Under the pieces are notes generated by a model. The model was not told where the DNA came from and searched no databases. It worked only from the letters and a program-made list of their open reading frames with translations. Positions 26,624-35,107 of a DNA stretch of 64,000 nt are shown one piece after another. The stretch lies in assembly GCA_041640715.1 (NCBI GenBank), contig JBEPZU010000003.1:1-64000 (forward strand). The letters are read 5' to 3'. Position numbers and translations under genes: made by a program. Numbering within the stretch: position 1 is the first letter of the stretch; every line of letters begins with the position of its first letter. The stretch is from DSFO01 sp041640715 (GTDB taxonomy: Archaea > Thermoproteota > Thermoprotei > Gearchaeales > Gearchaeaceae).

Positions 26624-27369
26624 TTTAAGAAGATATCTCTGAATAGATCTCTGAACGAATAGAATCCTTTCTTATCTTTTATCCATTCAGCAGCTAAAAT
26701 CGCACCCAAAGCAAAGCCTTTTCTATTTTTCGCTTCATGCTTTAATTCTATGCTGTCATATTCGCTATCAAACCCAACGATATGCAATCCTGTTATGAAA
26801 CCAGCTCTGAAACTAACTACATGTAGTTCTTCCTTCTCTATTCTCCTGTTTATCGTTTCGAATAAAAGTTTCTCCTTCCTTTTAACATTATTCAATATGA
26901 TTTCCCCTATCGTTTTAGCAGTACCTGAAGGAGAATCTACCTTTTGTCTATGATGACCCTCGAGAATGTATATGTCATACCAATCAGCCTTGTCCATAAG
27001 TTTAGCAGTTTGCTCTATTAAGTAGAAGAATATGTTAACACCTATCGAGAAATTTGGGCTATATATAAATCCTATTTCGTTTTCTTCTATTATTCTTTTA
27101 GCTTTTTCTAATTCTTCATACCATCCTGTGGTTCCTACCACGATGTTTTTCTTCAACGAAGCTACTCTTTCTATGTTCCCTAAAACAGCTTTAGGGGATG
27201 TGAAGTCTATAGCTACGTCTACCTCCTTCATGGAATCCTCGTCTATGGATCTATGGGTTGCTTCAGGATCCGTCGGATCTATTATAGATGATACAATTAT
27301 GCCCTTTTCCCTTGATACTTCATGGACTGCTCTTCCCATTTTACCATAGCCTATTATCGCTATCCTCAT
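26620..27369 (-). CDS. dapB: 4-hydroxy-tetrahydrodipicolinate reductase
   Basis: A 249-residue protein with the nucleotide loop IIGYGKMGRAV, IDFTSPKAV, VVGTTGW, and the catalytic EGHHRQKVDSPSGTAK with the paired histidines and lysine. It reduces the DapA product with NAD(P)H. It overlaps dapA upstream and lysC downstream by 4 bp each. Confidence 0.96.
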   Translation of the reverse strand: MRIAIIGYGKMGRAVHEVSREKGIIVSSIIDPTDPEATHRSIDEDSMKEVDVAIDFTSPKAVLGNIERVASLKKNIVVGTTGWYEELEKAKRIIEENEIGFIYSPNFSIGVNIFFYLIEQTAKLMDKADWYDIYILEGHHRQKVDSPSGTAKTIGEIILNNVKRKEKLLFETINRRIEKEELHVVSFRAGFITGLHIVGFDSEYDSIELKHEAKNRKGFALGAILAAEWIKDKKGFYSFRDLFRDIFLK

Positions 27370-28270
27370 TTCTTAGAAGGCAGATATTCCTCGTAAAGAG
27401 CCAACGTCTTCTTAACCTTCTCTAAATTACTAGGTTGCAGGTTAGTTAAAGGAAGCCTACAAGGTCCAGCTTTCATCCCTGCGAGATTCATCATTGCTTT
27501 TATAGGTATGGGATTTGTCTCTACGAAGGCTGCCTTGAATATGGGAAGTAGCTTGTAATGGATGGATCTGGCTTTTTCGAAATCTCCCTTCAATGCACTT
27601 TCTACCAGTTCTACCACCAATCTAGGAAGTAGATTGCTTATAACAGATATTACTCCTTTTCCTCCCAAAGCCATTATAGGCAAAGTCAAGTTATCATCGC
27701 CGCTTAGCAAGATTATCCTATCTCCTAAGGATTCGATGATGTCCATGACCTGAGCCATGTTTCCCGTCGACTCTTTGATTCCCACTATGTTTTTCAACAA
27801 AGAAAGCCTGACCAATGTTTGAACTTCTAAATTAACTGCAGTTCTACCTGGTATGTTGTAAATTATTATGGGTATGTTAACAGATTCGCTAATACTTTTG
27901 AAATGCTGATAAAGACCTTCTTGTGTAGGTTTATTGTAATAGGGTGCCACAATTAACAAAGCGTCAGCACCTAGATCTTCAGCCTGTTTGGATAATCTTA
28001 TAGCTTCAAGAGTAGAATTCGTACCAGTACCGACTATTACGGGTAATTTGCCATTGGCTTCATCTATTACAGTTTTTATTATGTTGATTCTCTCGTTTTC
28101 CTTGATGACAGGGGATTCTCCTGTGGTACCTAAAGGAACTAGACCATGAACACCATTTTCTATTTGATATCTTATGTTCTCCCTAAGTCCTTCATAATCT
28201 ACTTCATAATCCTCTCTGAATGGTGTTATTAGCGCTGTAATACAACCAACAAATCTATCTCTTTCCCCAT
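27366..28270 (-). CDS. dapA: 4-hydroxy-tetrahydrodipicolinate synthase, start out of frame
   Basis: The protein has the DapA/NAL-family core: GCITALITPFRED at the N-terminus, GLVPLGTTGESPVI, LIVAPYYNKPTQEG, IIIYNIPGRTAVN with the catalytic tyrosine, and GIKESTGNM with the Schiff-base lysine. It condenses pyruvate and aspartate semialdehyde. The N-terminal part lacks any in-frame ATG, GTG or TTG before the conserved region. The only ATG at the expected leaderless position (28270, 27 nt from a TTTAAATA box) is one frame off. ATGGGGAAAG would be in frame with one more base, or after -1 slippage on GGGG. Without the shift, the first in-frame start is a TTG at 27959, which would lose a third of the barrel. 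Confidence 0.85.
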
Positions 28271-28289
28271 TGCATTTCCCTATTATTTA

Positions 28290-29066
28290 CTAATATTTAA
28301 ATCTTTCTGTGTGCTTAGATTGATTTTTGTGTTTGAAGAATTCTTCTATGTTAGAACGTACTTCCTTATCAATCATGGCTTTGGCGAATGCTAAATAAGC
28401 TTTATCGAATATCTCATCGAAATTTTTCAGCAATTCAATCTTCATTTCCTTGATCCTTTTCAACGCGTTAATGTTAAGCTTCTTTATTTTTTCTATGACA
28501 TCCTTCAACATAGCCTCCAAATCCTTTGCTATAAAATCTATTAGTCCAAGTTCCTTTGCTTCTAGCGCTGTGATTCTATCAGCAAACAGTATGTATTTAA
28601 GCGCACTTCTGTCTAAGAACAATAAATAAAGAGCAGAAAGCTCCGCAGGGAACAATCCTATTCTAGGTCCGCCTGAACTGAAGAAAGCTTCTTCGGATGC
28701 TATATTTATATCGGTGAATATGAGCATTTCCATATGAGCTCCTATTGCATAACCTTCCACCATGGCTATCGTGATCTTATTAGTATAAGCCAATCTCTTG
28801 AAAAAGCTGCTTAGCGACTTTGAATATTCCATAGCCTTCTCCAAGGATTCGGAGGCACGATATATTTCTCTCAAATCAACCCCAGCTCCGAACTTCTTGT
28901 CTTCACCTCTGAACACTATTATGTTGATTTCATCATCTTTCTCCGTTTCATCTAACAAAGAGTTCAATTCTGTAAGCATTCTTAAAGAGAAAGCATTGTT
29001 GCTCTTTTTCTCTTTGAAAGTTATATATGCGATTCCATCTTCTTTTTTATATTCCAAAGACTCCAT
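28290..29066 (-). CDS. Enoyl-CoA hydratase/isomerase family protein
   Basis: A 258-residue crotonase-fold protein. The first oxyanion strand is KKFGAGVDLREI. The AMVEGYAIGAHMEM segment contains the conserved glycine and glutamate of the GGxxE helix. SSGGPRIGLFPAELSAL replaces the typical second PExxxG region, so the second catalytic glutamate is not in the standard place. It might be a hydratase, an isomerase or a different crotonase reaction. It lies 19 bp upstream of dapA on the same strand. Confidence 0.85.
   Translation of the reverse strand: MESLEYKKEDGIAYITFKEKKSNNAFSLRMLTELNSLLDETEKDDEINIIVFRGEDKKFGAGVDLREIYRASESLEKAMEYSKSLSSFFKRLAYTNKITIAMVEGYAIGAHMEMLIFTDINIASEEAFFSSGGPRIGLFPAELSALYLLFLDRSALKYILFADRITALEAKELGLIDFIAKDLEAMLKDVIEKIKKLNINALKRIKEMKIELLKNFDEIFDKAYLAFAKAMIDKEVRSNIEEFFKHKNQSKHTERFKY
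28294..28301 (-). promoter_or_regulatory. TATA-like box of the lysine operon
   Basis: TTTAAATA on the minus strand is centred about 27 nt before the ATG at 28270. The box lies inside the last codons of the preceding enoyl-CoA hydratase gene (Phe-Lys-Tyr), so the operon may have its own promoter although the genes are only 19 bp apart. Confidence 0.45.
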
Positions 29067-29141
29067 AAGATTAAATCACTCAGCTAATAGTTAACGATCT
29101 CCGCTTTAGAAGTATATAACTACGAAAGTATTATTGAATTC

Positions 29142-29495
29142 ATGGATAATGTGTTATTTCATTCGTTGTATACTTTATTCTTGATAATTATAACATGGTT
29201 TCTTATCTCAATTCCAGTTTGGGTAGCATCTAAGATCGTTTCAAGAAAAGGTTCTTTAGGGAGAGCTATGATAGCAACTCTAGTCTCAATTATAGTATTC
29301 CTAGTTTTGTTTGGTGTTTTGTCTCCGATAAATAAGATTTTTGCTTCTCTAATAGCTCTTATAGGAATATTAGCAGTCTATAAAAGCGTTTTTGAAGTAG
29401 GCTGGTTGGGTGCTTTTTTGATAACGATAATTAGTTTCTTGATTTTAATTGCTATGAGTTTAATCGCAGGTCTTTCTCTATTATTATTTTTTTAG
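29142..29495 (+). CDS. Small membrane protein, unknown
   Basis: A 117-residue, very hydrophobic protein with four likely helices. A polar turn ASKIVSRKGSLGRAM separates helix 1 from the rest. The segment resembles cytoplasmic loops of small archaeal membrane proteins but I recognise no family. It is a single gene, divergent from the hydratase and convergent with the disulfide oxidoreductase. Confidence 0.55.
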   Translation: MDNVLFHSLYTLFLIIITWFLISIPVWVASKIVSRKGSLGRAMIATLVSIIVFLVLFGVLSPINKIFASLIALIGILAVYKSVFEVGWLGAFLITIISFLILIAMSLIAGLSLLLFF

Positions 29496-29525
29496 AAAAA
29501 CTGAAAATACTTTAGAATTTCTAAA

Positions 29526-30212
29526 TTATCTAGAATGGCTTAGGATTTCTTTTAGGAATTTGGGTTCAGGTTGGACTCCGAGCAGGGTTGTTTCATCATT
29601 TATAACTATAGTAGGAACAGCTTCTACGCCATATTTTATAGCCTCTTCTTCTATCTCGCCGACATCTATTATCTCGCTTAATATCTTATCGCTTTCTATT
29701 GCAAAACTGTTCGAAGTTCTAGCTGCCAGCGGGCAATAAGGACAGCTTAGCGTTATGAGAACCTTGATATGCACTGGTTTGTTCAGATTACTCAAAGCTA
29801 CCTTTGTTGTCTTGGACAGTTTAGTTTGCCCGTTAGCTAAGTTCTTTATTGTTTCTATGAAAACCGTGAACTCATAACCTCCAGGAATACCTACATATCT
29901 TATGTTCCTTTTGTTTTGTTTCTCTAATACTATTGTAGGGGCATACTTAACATCATATTCCTTAGCCTTTTCTGAATTTACTTTATAATATTCAACTTTG
30001 ACTTTATCGACGTTTTTAGCTATTAGGTTCAAAATAACTTTTAGGTCTTCACAATAATGACAAAATCTAGGATCGTCTAAGAATGTAACGAGCTTTACCT
30101 CGTCTTGGAGATCTGCTAAATTCTTAACAACGTATTCCTTTATTTCTTCAAGTTCCTCTTCGCCCAAATGTGCGTGTTCATGTTCATGTGTTCCTTCATG
30201 TTCCTCTTCCAT
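29526..30212 (-). CDS. pdo: Protein disulfide oxidoreductase with two thioredoxin folds
   Basis: A 228-residue PDO-type protein. The first thioredoxin fold has CHYC (Cys51, Cys54) and the second has CPYC (Cys157, Cys160). YAPTIVLE and AVPTIVIN supply the cis-proline of each fold. Such proteins maintain intracellular disulfides in hyperthermophilic archaea. Unusually, the first 15 residues are acidic and His-rich (EEEHEGTHEHEHAHLGEEE), a possible metal-binding tail I do not know from standard members. It is monocistronic. Confidence 0.93.
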   Translation of the reverse strand: MEEEHEGTHEHEHAHLGEEELEEIKEYVVKNLADLQDEVKLVTFLDDPRFCHYCEDLKVILNLIAKNVDKVKVEYYKVNSEKAKEYDVKYAPTIVLEKQNKRNIRYVGIPGGYEFTVFIETIKNLANGQTKLSKTTKVALSNLNKPVHIKVLITLSCPYCPLAARTSNSFAIESDKILSEIIDVGEIEEEAIKYGVEAVPTIVINDETTLLGVQPEPKFLKEILSHSR

Positions 30213-30277
30213 AGAGAAACTTTATTCTTTCAACTATATAAGCTGATAAAATAGAAGGGGTAAGTTTTGAATTGATA

Positions 30278-31246
30278 TCATATTAAAGAAGGTAAGAAGT
30301 AAGCTAGAACAAGACCTAGAATTAACAATAATCCAAATTGTCTGTTGAGCCAAAATGCTAGAGCAACATACCATACATCCTTCCTGTTCTGTCTATAGAG
30401 CTTTATGAAAATATACAAGGAAGTTATTGAGAAGAGAACCAAAAGCGTTGTATATGGAAGAATACCTAAGATCGCTAGGAATATTACAGAAAGGTATGCT
30501 GATATCGCTATTGCAATCGATACCTTCTTAGCAATATTTAAACCCAATATTACAGGTAAAGTTTTAACGTTTTTTGCTTTGTCGCTGTCTAGTTTATCTA
30601 TGTGCTTTCCGAATAATATTAGCATGACCATTAGAGCGTAGGGTATTGAAGCTAAAAATATCTTGTGATTTAAGTTGCCTGTTAAAACGAAATATGTGCC
30701 GCCAACCATTAAAGGACCCCAAACTATGAAGGTAGATATTTCTCCTAACCCGTAATATTTCAATTTAGCCTTTTCTTGATAGAAGTAACCAAATAACACT
30801 CCTAAAGCGAAGAACAAGATGACCAAAGGTCCCCTAATGAAAGTCAAATATATTGCAATCAAAAAGGCTAGTAAGAAATGAATCATTATAATCCTCTTAA
30901 GTGTTCCTATGCTATACAAATTATCCAAGACAGGATGCAACAAATATTTCGCTCTAAAATAATCTTTAGTATCCAATCCTTTTTTGTAATCATAATAATC
31001 ATTCATTAAATCAGCTCCGCTGTGCATCAATAATAATCCTATAAGACAAAGTATGAAGTAAAGAAGATTGAAACTTCCATCCAATAAAGCTAGTAGGCCA
31101 GCTATTAAAACTGATATTACCGTGATTATGTCTATCACAGCCCTACTAGCTGCCAAATATTTAGACACGGGATCCAGTTCCTCGACTTTATCTGTTATCT
31201 TACCTTTCCAAACTATGCTATACCATCTTTTGATTATCTTTTGCAT
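30278..31246 (-). CDS. UbiA family prenyltransferase (first copy)
   Basis: A 322-residue protein with about eight or nine helices. The first aspartate-rich motif is NDYYDYKKGLD; the second, DKLDSDKAKNVKTLP, sits between later helices. These bind Mg-diphosphate. The pattern is closest to MenA-like quinone enzymes, so a quinone precursor is a plausible acceptor; chlorophyll-, heme- or lipid-type UbiA enzymes are alternatives. Its N-terminus (about 35 residues before helix 1) is longer than usual. The alaX gene is divergent from it. Confidence 0.88.
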   Translation of the reverse strand: MQKIIKRWYSIVWKGKITDKVEELDPVSKYLAASRAVIDIITVISVLIAGLLALLDGSFNLLYFILCLIGLLLMHSGADLMNDYYDYKKGLDTKDYFRAKYLLHPVLDNLYSIGTLKRIIMIHFLLAFLIAIYLTFIRGPLVILFFALGVLFGYFYQEKAKLKYYGLGEISTFIVWGPLMVGGTYFVLTGNLNHKIFLASIPYALMVMLILFGKHIDKLDSDKAKNVKTLPVILGLNIAKKVSIAIAISAYLSVIFLAILGILPYTTLLVLFSITSLYIFIKLYRQNRKDVWYVALAFWLNRQFGLLLILGLVLAYFLPSLI

Positions 31247-31285
31247 TAATTAAATAATAAAGATGAAGGGGATAATAATTATTTG

Positions 31286-31990
31286 ATGAGCGAAGCGCTG
31301 TACATGAAAGATAGTTATTTGAGAGAGTTCGATGGAAAAGTAATAAACGTCGAAGAGAACTATGTCGAGTTAGATAAAACCGCATTTCACCCTACTAGCG
31401 GAGGAGTAGCTCATGATGTCGGAAAGCTTTTCACAAAGGAAAAGGTTTATGTGGTGAATTCAGTGGTTAAGAAGGATTCGAGAATACTCCATTTAGTGAA
31501 TGAAAAAGGATTAGAGATAGGAGATGAAGTCCATGGAGTAATAGATTGGGATAGAAGATATAGGCTTATGAGGATGCATACAGCCGCGCATTTGTTGAGT
31601 TCTCTTTTCTTCAATAAACTAGGAGCCAAGATAACCGGGAATCAAATAGATGTTGATAAATCAAGGATAGATTTTAGTCTTGAGACTTTCGATAGAGCAT
31701 TGATAGAATCGGTTGTTGAAGAAGCTAATAGGTTGATAGAGAAAGATGCAAAGGTTAAGGTATATTTCCTTAAAAGAGAAGAGGCCTTGAAAATACCTGG
31801 TTTGGTTAAGTTAGCTGAAGCCCATCCTCCTGATTTAGAGATATTAAGGATAGTGGAAATAGAAGGAATAGATATACAGGCAGATGGAGGTCCTCATGTA
31901 GCTAGTATAAAGGAAATAGGTAAGATCATATTGCTCAAAATGGAGAATAAAGGTAAGAATAACAGGAGGATTTACTATACAGTAACTTAG
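31286..31990 (+). CDS. alaX: AlaX-type alanyl-tRNA editing protein
   Basis: A 234-residue stand-alone editing domain. DKTAFHPTSGGVAHDVG is the start of the editing fold, and HTAAH (98-102) supplies two zinc-binding histidines. The C-terminal QADGGPHVASIKEIGKI has His in place and an Asp where AlaRS has Cys (CGGTHV), a substitution seen in the longer AlaX forms as I recall. It deacylates Ser- or Gly-tRNA(Ala). The ATG at 31286 is chosen over a TTG one codon earlier, because an AT-rich box lies about 26 nt upstream. Confidence 0.93.
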   Translation: MSEALYMKDSYLREFDGKVINVEENYVELDKTAFHPTSGGVAHDVGKLFTKEKVYVVNSVVKKDSRILHLVNEKGLEIGDEVHGVIDWDRRYRLMRMHTAAHLLSSLFFNKLGAKITGNQIDVDKSRIDFSLETFDRALIESVVEEANRLIEKDAKVKVYFLKREEALKIPGLVKLAEAHPPDLEILRIVEIEGIDIQADGGPHVASIKEIGKIILLKMENKGKNNRRIYYTVT

Positions 31991-32118
31991 ACTACAATCT
32001 TTAAGCAGCTTGCAATCTTACTTTTGTTTTATTGTATTCAAATATGTCTAAAATTATTTTCAATTTCAATTAAAACTAGAAAGATTATTCTTAAAAAACT
32101 CTAGTTATCTTAAATAAT

Positions 32119-33552
32119 TCAAATCAATAATTCTTCATCTATTTCTCTCCAGCTTGCTATATCTCTGAACACAAGAGCACTGGGTCTTAGATATCTTTTC
32201 TTAGTTTGATAATCTACGTAAACAAGCCCGAATCTCGGTTTGAATCCTTGAGCCCATTCATAATTATCTGTCAAAGCCCAGTGTAGATAGCCTCTTACAT
32301 CGATTCCTTCTTTCATAGCTTTTGTGGCTTGGAATAGATGAGAGACTAGAAATCTAGGTCTTAGGGAATCTTCTGAATCGGCGATCCCGTTTTCAGTTAT
32401 TATAATAGGGAGTTTGTATTTATTCCAGGCCTCTTTTAAAGCCTTGTAAAGTCCTTCAGGATATATTTCCCAACCTAAGTCGCTGCATCTTCTACCGTCT
32501 AGAGATAATCCATTAGGTCTGCAAAAGAAACCATAATTTTCTACGAGCTTGAAGCCTATGCGACCCTCAGCAGGTCTTACCACTATTCGGCTATAATAAT
32601 TTAAACCTAACCAATCTAGATGACCTTTCATATCTTCCCTTTCTCCGATCATGAAAGAATTACCTTTTGTTATTAAGTCCAAAAAATCAAGGAGTACAGC
32701 ATTGGATGTTTCAGCTGCGCTTAAGTATGGTTCTTCGCTCTTTAGAGGCTCTGCAATATTGAAAACGTATGTGATGCCCACTGGCTTCTTTGATACGGCT
32801 TTAATAGCTTCATATGCTCTAGCATGTGCTTCTGCTAAATTTTTCGTTGCAATCATGGCTAAATCTAGGCTCAAATAACCTGGAGGAAAGCCTGATTTCA
32901 CATCTAAATAGCCGGATGTATAAACTATATTAGGTTCATTCATCGTACTCCACATATCTGGGATTTCTTCGAATTTCCAAGCAACATAAGCTGTGAACTT
33001 AACGAACTCTACTACTGTTCTCTTATCCACCCATCCTGCTTTGCCTTTAGAAGTTTTCCTGAAATTCAAAGGTTCATGTATCCAAATAGGAAGTGTGAAG
33101 TGATTCAGATTTATTATTAATTTCTTACCTCTACTCTTCCAGTCTTCGAATATCTCTTTGTAGTGTTCCACTGCCTGCTTATTAGCTATCTTATCCAGCT
33201 CTTCCAAAGCTTTCTCCGAGACATCTACCCTTAAGATATCTCCTTTTTCATTTTCCTCTATGTCAACTTTTACATCAAAAGTCTCCTTGGGAAATACTCT
33301 GCTCCATTCGATTCCAAGTCTAGCAGCATTCATTGAGAGTTTATCCGCTATCTCGTGATCTTTTTTATATAAATCCCAATATGCAGGTCCTGCTTCAGGC
33401 AAATCTCCGCTTACTATTCTAGAAATAATGTTCTCTTCATCACGGACCCAAGACCACCAATCAGAATTCGGATCTTCAGAGCCTTTCATTCCCATTTCGA
33501 ACTGAAATCCAGATTCTGAGAATCCTAATAAGAAATCCTTAGGAATTTTCAC
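32119..33552 (-). CDS. Glycoside hydrolase family 1 beta-glycosidase (LacS-like)
   Basis: A 477-residue TIM barrel. The acid/base glutamate is in STMNEPNIVY and the nucleophile in IITENGIAD. The N-terminus FLLGFSESGFQFEMGMKGSEDPN and the WSRVFP block closely follow the Sulfolobus beta-glycosidase pattern. It cleaves beta-galactosides or glucosides, likely in the cytoplasm as no signal peptide is present. The start is GTG at 33552. The MFS transporter gene lies 24 bp upstream on the same strand, so uptake and hydrolysis of a disaccharide are probably linked. Confidence 0.95.
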   Translation of the reverse strand: MKIPKDFLLGFSESGFQFEMGMKGSEDPNSDWWSWVRDEENIISRIVSGDLPEAGPAYWDLYKKDHEIADKLSMNAARLGIEWSRVFPKETFDVKVDIEENEKGDILRVDVSEKALEELDKIANKQAVEHYKEIFEDWKSRGKKLIINLNHFTLPIWIHEPLNFRKTSKGKAGWVDKRTVVEFVKFTAYVAWKFEEIPDMWSTMNEPNIVYTSGYLDVKSGFPPGYLSLDLAMIATKNLAEAHARAYEAIKAVSKKPVGITYVFNIAEPLKSEEPYLSAAETSNAVLLDFLDLITKGNSFMIGEREDMKGHLDWLGLNYYSRIVVRPAEGRIGFKLVENYGFFCRPNGLSLDGRRCSDLGWEIYPEGLYKALKEAWNKYKLPIIITENGIADSEDSLRPRFLVSHLFQATKAMKEGIDVRGYLHWALTDNYEWAQGFKPRFGLVYVDYQTKKRYLRPSALVFRDIASWREIDEELLI

Positions 33553-33576
33553 ATTATAATATTCATGACTGAGTAT

Positions 33577-34923
33577 TTAAGAAAACGTCAAGCCGGCTCT
33601 TTCTTTCAGCTTTTCTCTAAGTTTCTTCATATCTTTATGGTAAAATCTTAGAAGGGGTAACCAGAGCAACGCGCAGGGTATCCAAAATAATATGGTTACC
33701 AACAAACCGTAATACATCGCTTCAGATTCACTTAGGTTGAATGAAGAATATATCGCCATGAAAGAAGCTGAGACCAAGGGGGCAAAGGCAGCACCTATGT
33801 TGTCTGTTATGCTGAATATTGAATACAAAGAGCCTCTGTGCTCAGGTAAACTCACATCACTTAGCACTGTTGGAACGTTTGGACCTGAAAAGGAGGCAAA
33901 AACCAAGCCGATAAAAACTATCGTCAACAGAGGGATCAAGTCCAGGAAATCATTTGAGCCTTTAGGATAAGGGTAGGAAATCATGATCAAAAATATTGCA
34001 GTGCCCAACGATATTCCGCTAATAGGGACGAAAATCCTAGCATTGCGCTTACCTTTAGCTATGAAAAGATCTGAAAAAGCACCTCCTAAGAAATTCCCCA
34101 ATATCATTCCTATTCCTCCAGCCAAGAGGACTATCGTAGCTAATTCCCTTTCTATCCCCCATCTGATGTTCATATACGTTATAGACCAATAAGGTATGCT
34201 TCCCCAAGGTACTGTTCCCGGTATTCCTTGAAGAAGTATGAAGAGAATCGTCTTTGTATCCTTTAAACTAGAGACGAATTCTCTTACGTTTATTTTATAT
34301 CCGTATATTTTCCCTTCATCATATAGTTTCTTTATCTCAGGCTCTGAATAGCCAACTCTTATTTCCTTAATTAAGAAGAGAAAAAGAGGAACTAAAAGGA
34401 AATTCGGCAATGCTGCGATAATGAAAGATATTCTCCAATCAGGTAAAAGACCAGCCATTACCATCCCTGCGAGCGACCCTCCTCCTGTTGCAGCAGTTAT
34501 GAATGCAAAGCCTCTACCTCTTTTCTCAGCAGGATAAATGTCTGCCACTAATGCTTTTGCTATAGGAAAAGATCCGCTCAATCCTATGCCTGTAAATGAT
34601 CTATAAAATAGAAGTTCCCAATAACTTCTGCTAAAGGCTGTTAGAAATGTGGGAATTTCTCCTACCAAAACTGCTATTGCTAGCAATTTCTTCCTACTAA
34701 TTTTATCTGCGACATAACCCCAAATGAAAGCTGTTGATATTCCTGAGACTGTAGTAACTGTACCTAATAGAGCAGCATAGAAGAACCAAGTCCTTTCATC
34801 CCCCAATATTAGTCCTTCATTACGCAAAGTTATAATCAATGGAACCACGAGATTTTGATCAACATAAAGAACAGTTATTATAGAGAACAATAAAAACGCA
34901 GCTAGTCTAAATGAATTTCCCAT
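33577..34923 (-). CDS. MFS transporter, probably for a sugar or organic acid
   Basis: A 448-residue protein with 12 helices. The conserved loop between helices 2 and 3 is GYVADKISRKKLL, and FYRSFTGIGLSGSFPIAKAL follows the helix-4 pattern; the equivalent second-half loop is GAFSDLFIAKG. The ATG at 34923 (MGNSFRL) is preferred to a TTG 45 bp upstream, because a TTTAAATAAA box lies about 30 nt before it and the extra residues are not membrane-like. The adjacent glycosidase gene suggests a glycoside substrate. Confidence 0.88.
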   Translation of the reverse strand: MGNSFRLAAFLLFSIITVLYVDQNLVVPLIITLRNEGLILGDERTWFFYAALLGTVTTVSGISTAFIWGYVADKISRKKLLAIAVLVGEIPTFLTAFSRSYWELLFYRSFTGIGLSGSFPIAKALVADIYPAEKRGRGFAFITAATGGGSLAGMVMAGLLPDWRISFIIAALPNFLLVPLFLFLIKEIRVGYSEPEIKKLYDEGKIYGYKINVREFVSSLKDTKTILFILLQGIPGTVPWGSIPYWSITYMNIRWGIERELATIVLLAGGIGMILGNFLGGAFSDLFIAKGKRNARIFVPISGISLGTAIFLIMISYPYPKGSNDFLDLIPLLTIVFIGLVFASFSGPNVPTVLSDVSLPEHRGSLYSIFSITDNIGAAFAPLVSASFMAIYSSFNLSESEAMYYGLLVTILFWIPCALLWLPLLRFYHKDMKKLREKLKERAGLTFS

Positions 34924-35107
34924 AAGACTTGTTATATTAAACGCAATTTTATTTAAACAATAGAGCAAAACCAGTTGGATTAGGAAAGATGGTTAGCAAT
35001 AAAATATGTTAATTTCTTTAGAATTTCTAATAAAAAGTTTAAGTTATGCTAATTTAAATTAAACTGTTATACAGGATAGATTTAAGTTTCAAAGAGGATT
35101 TCTTCTT

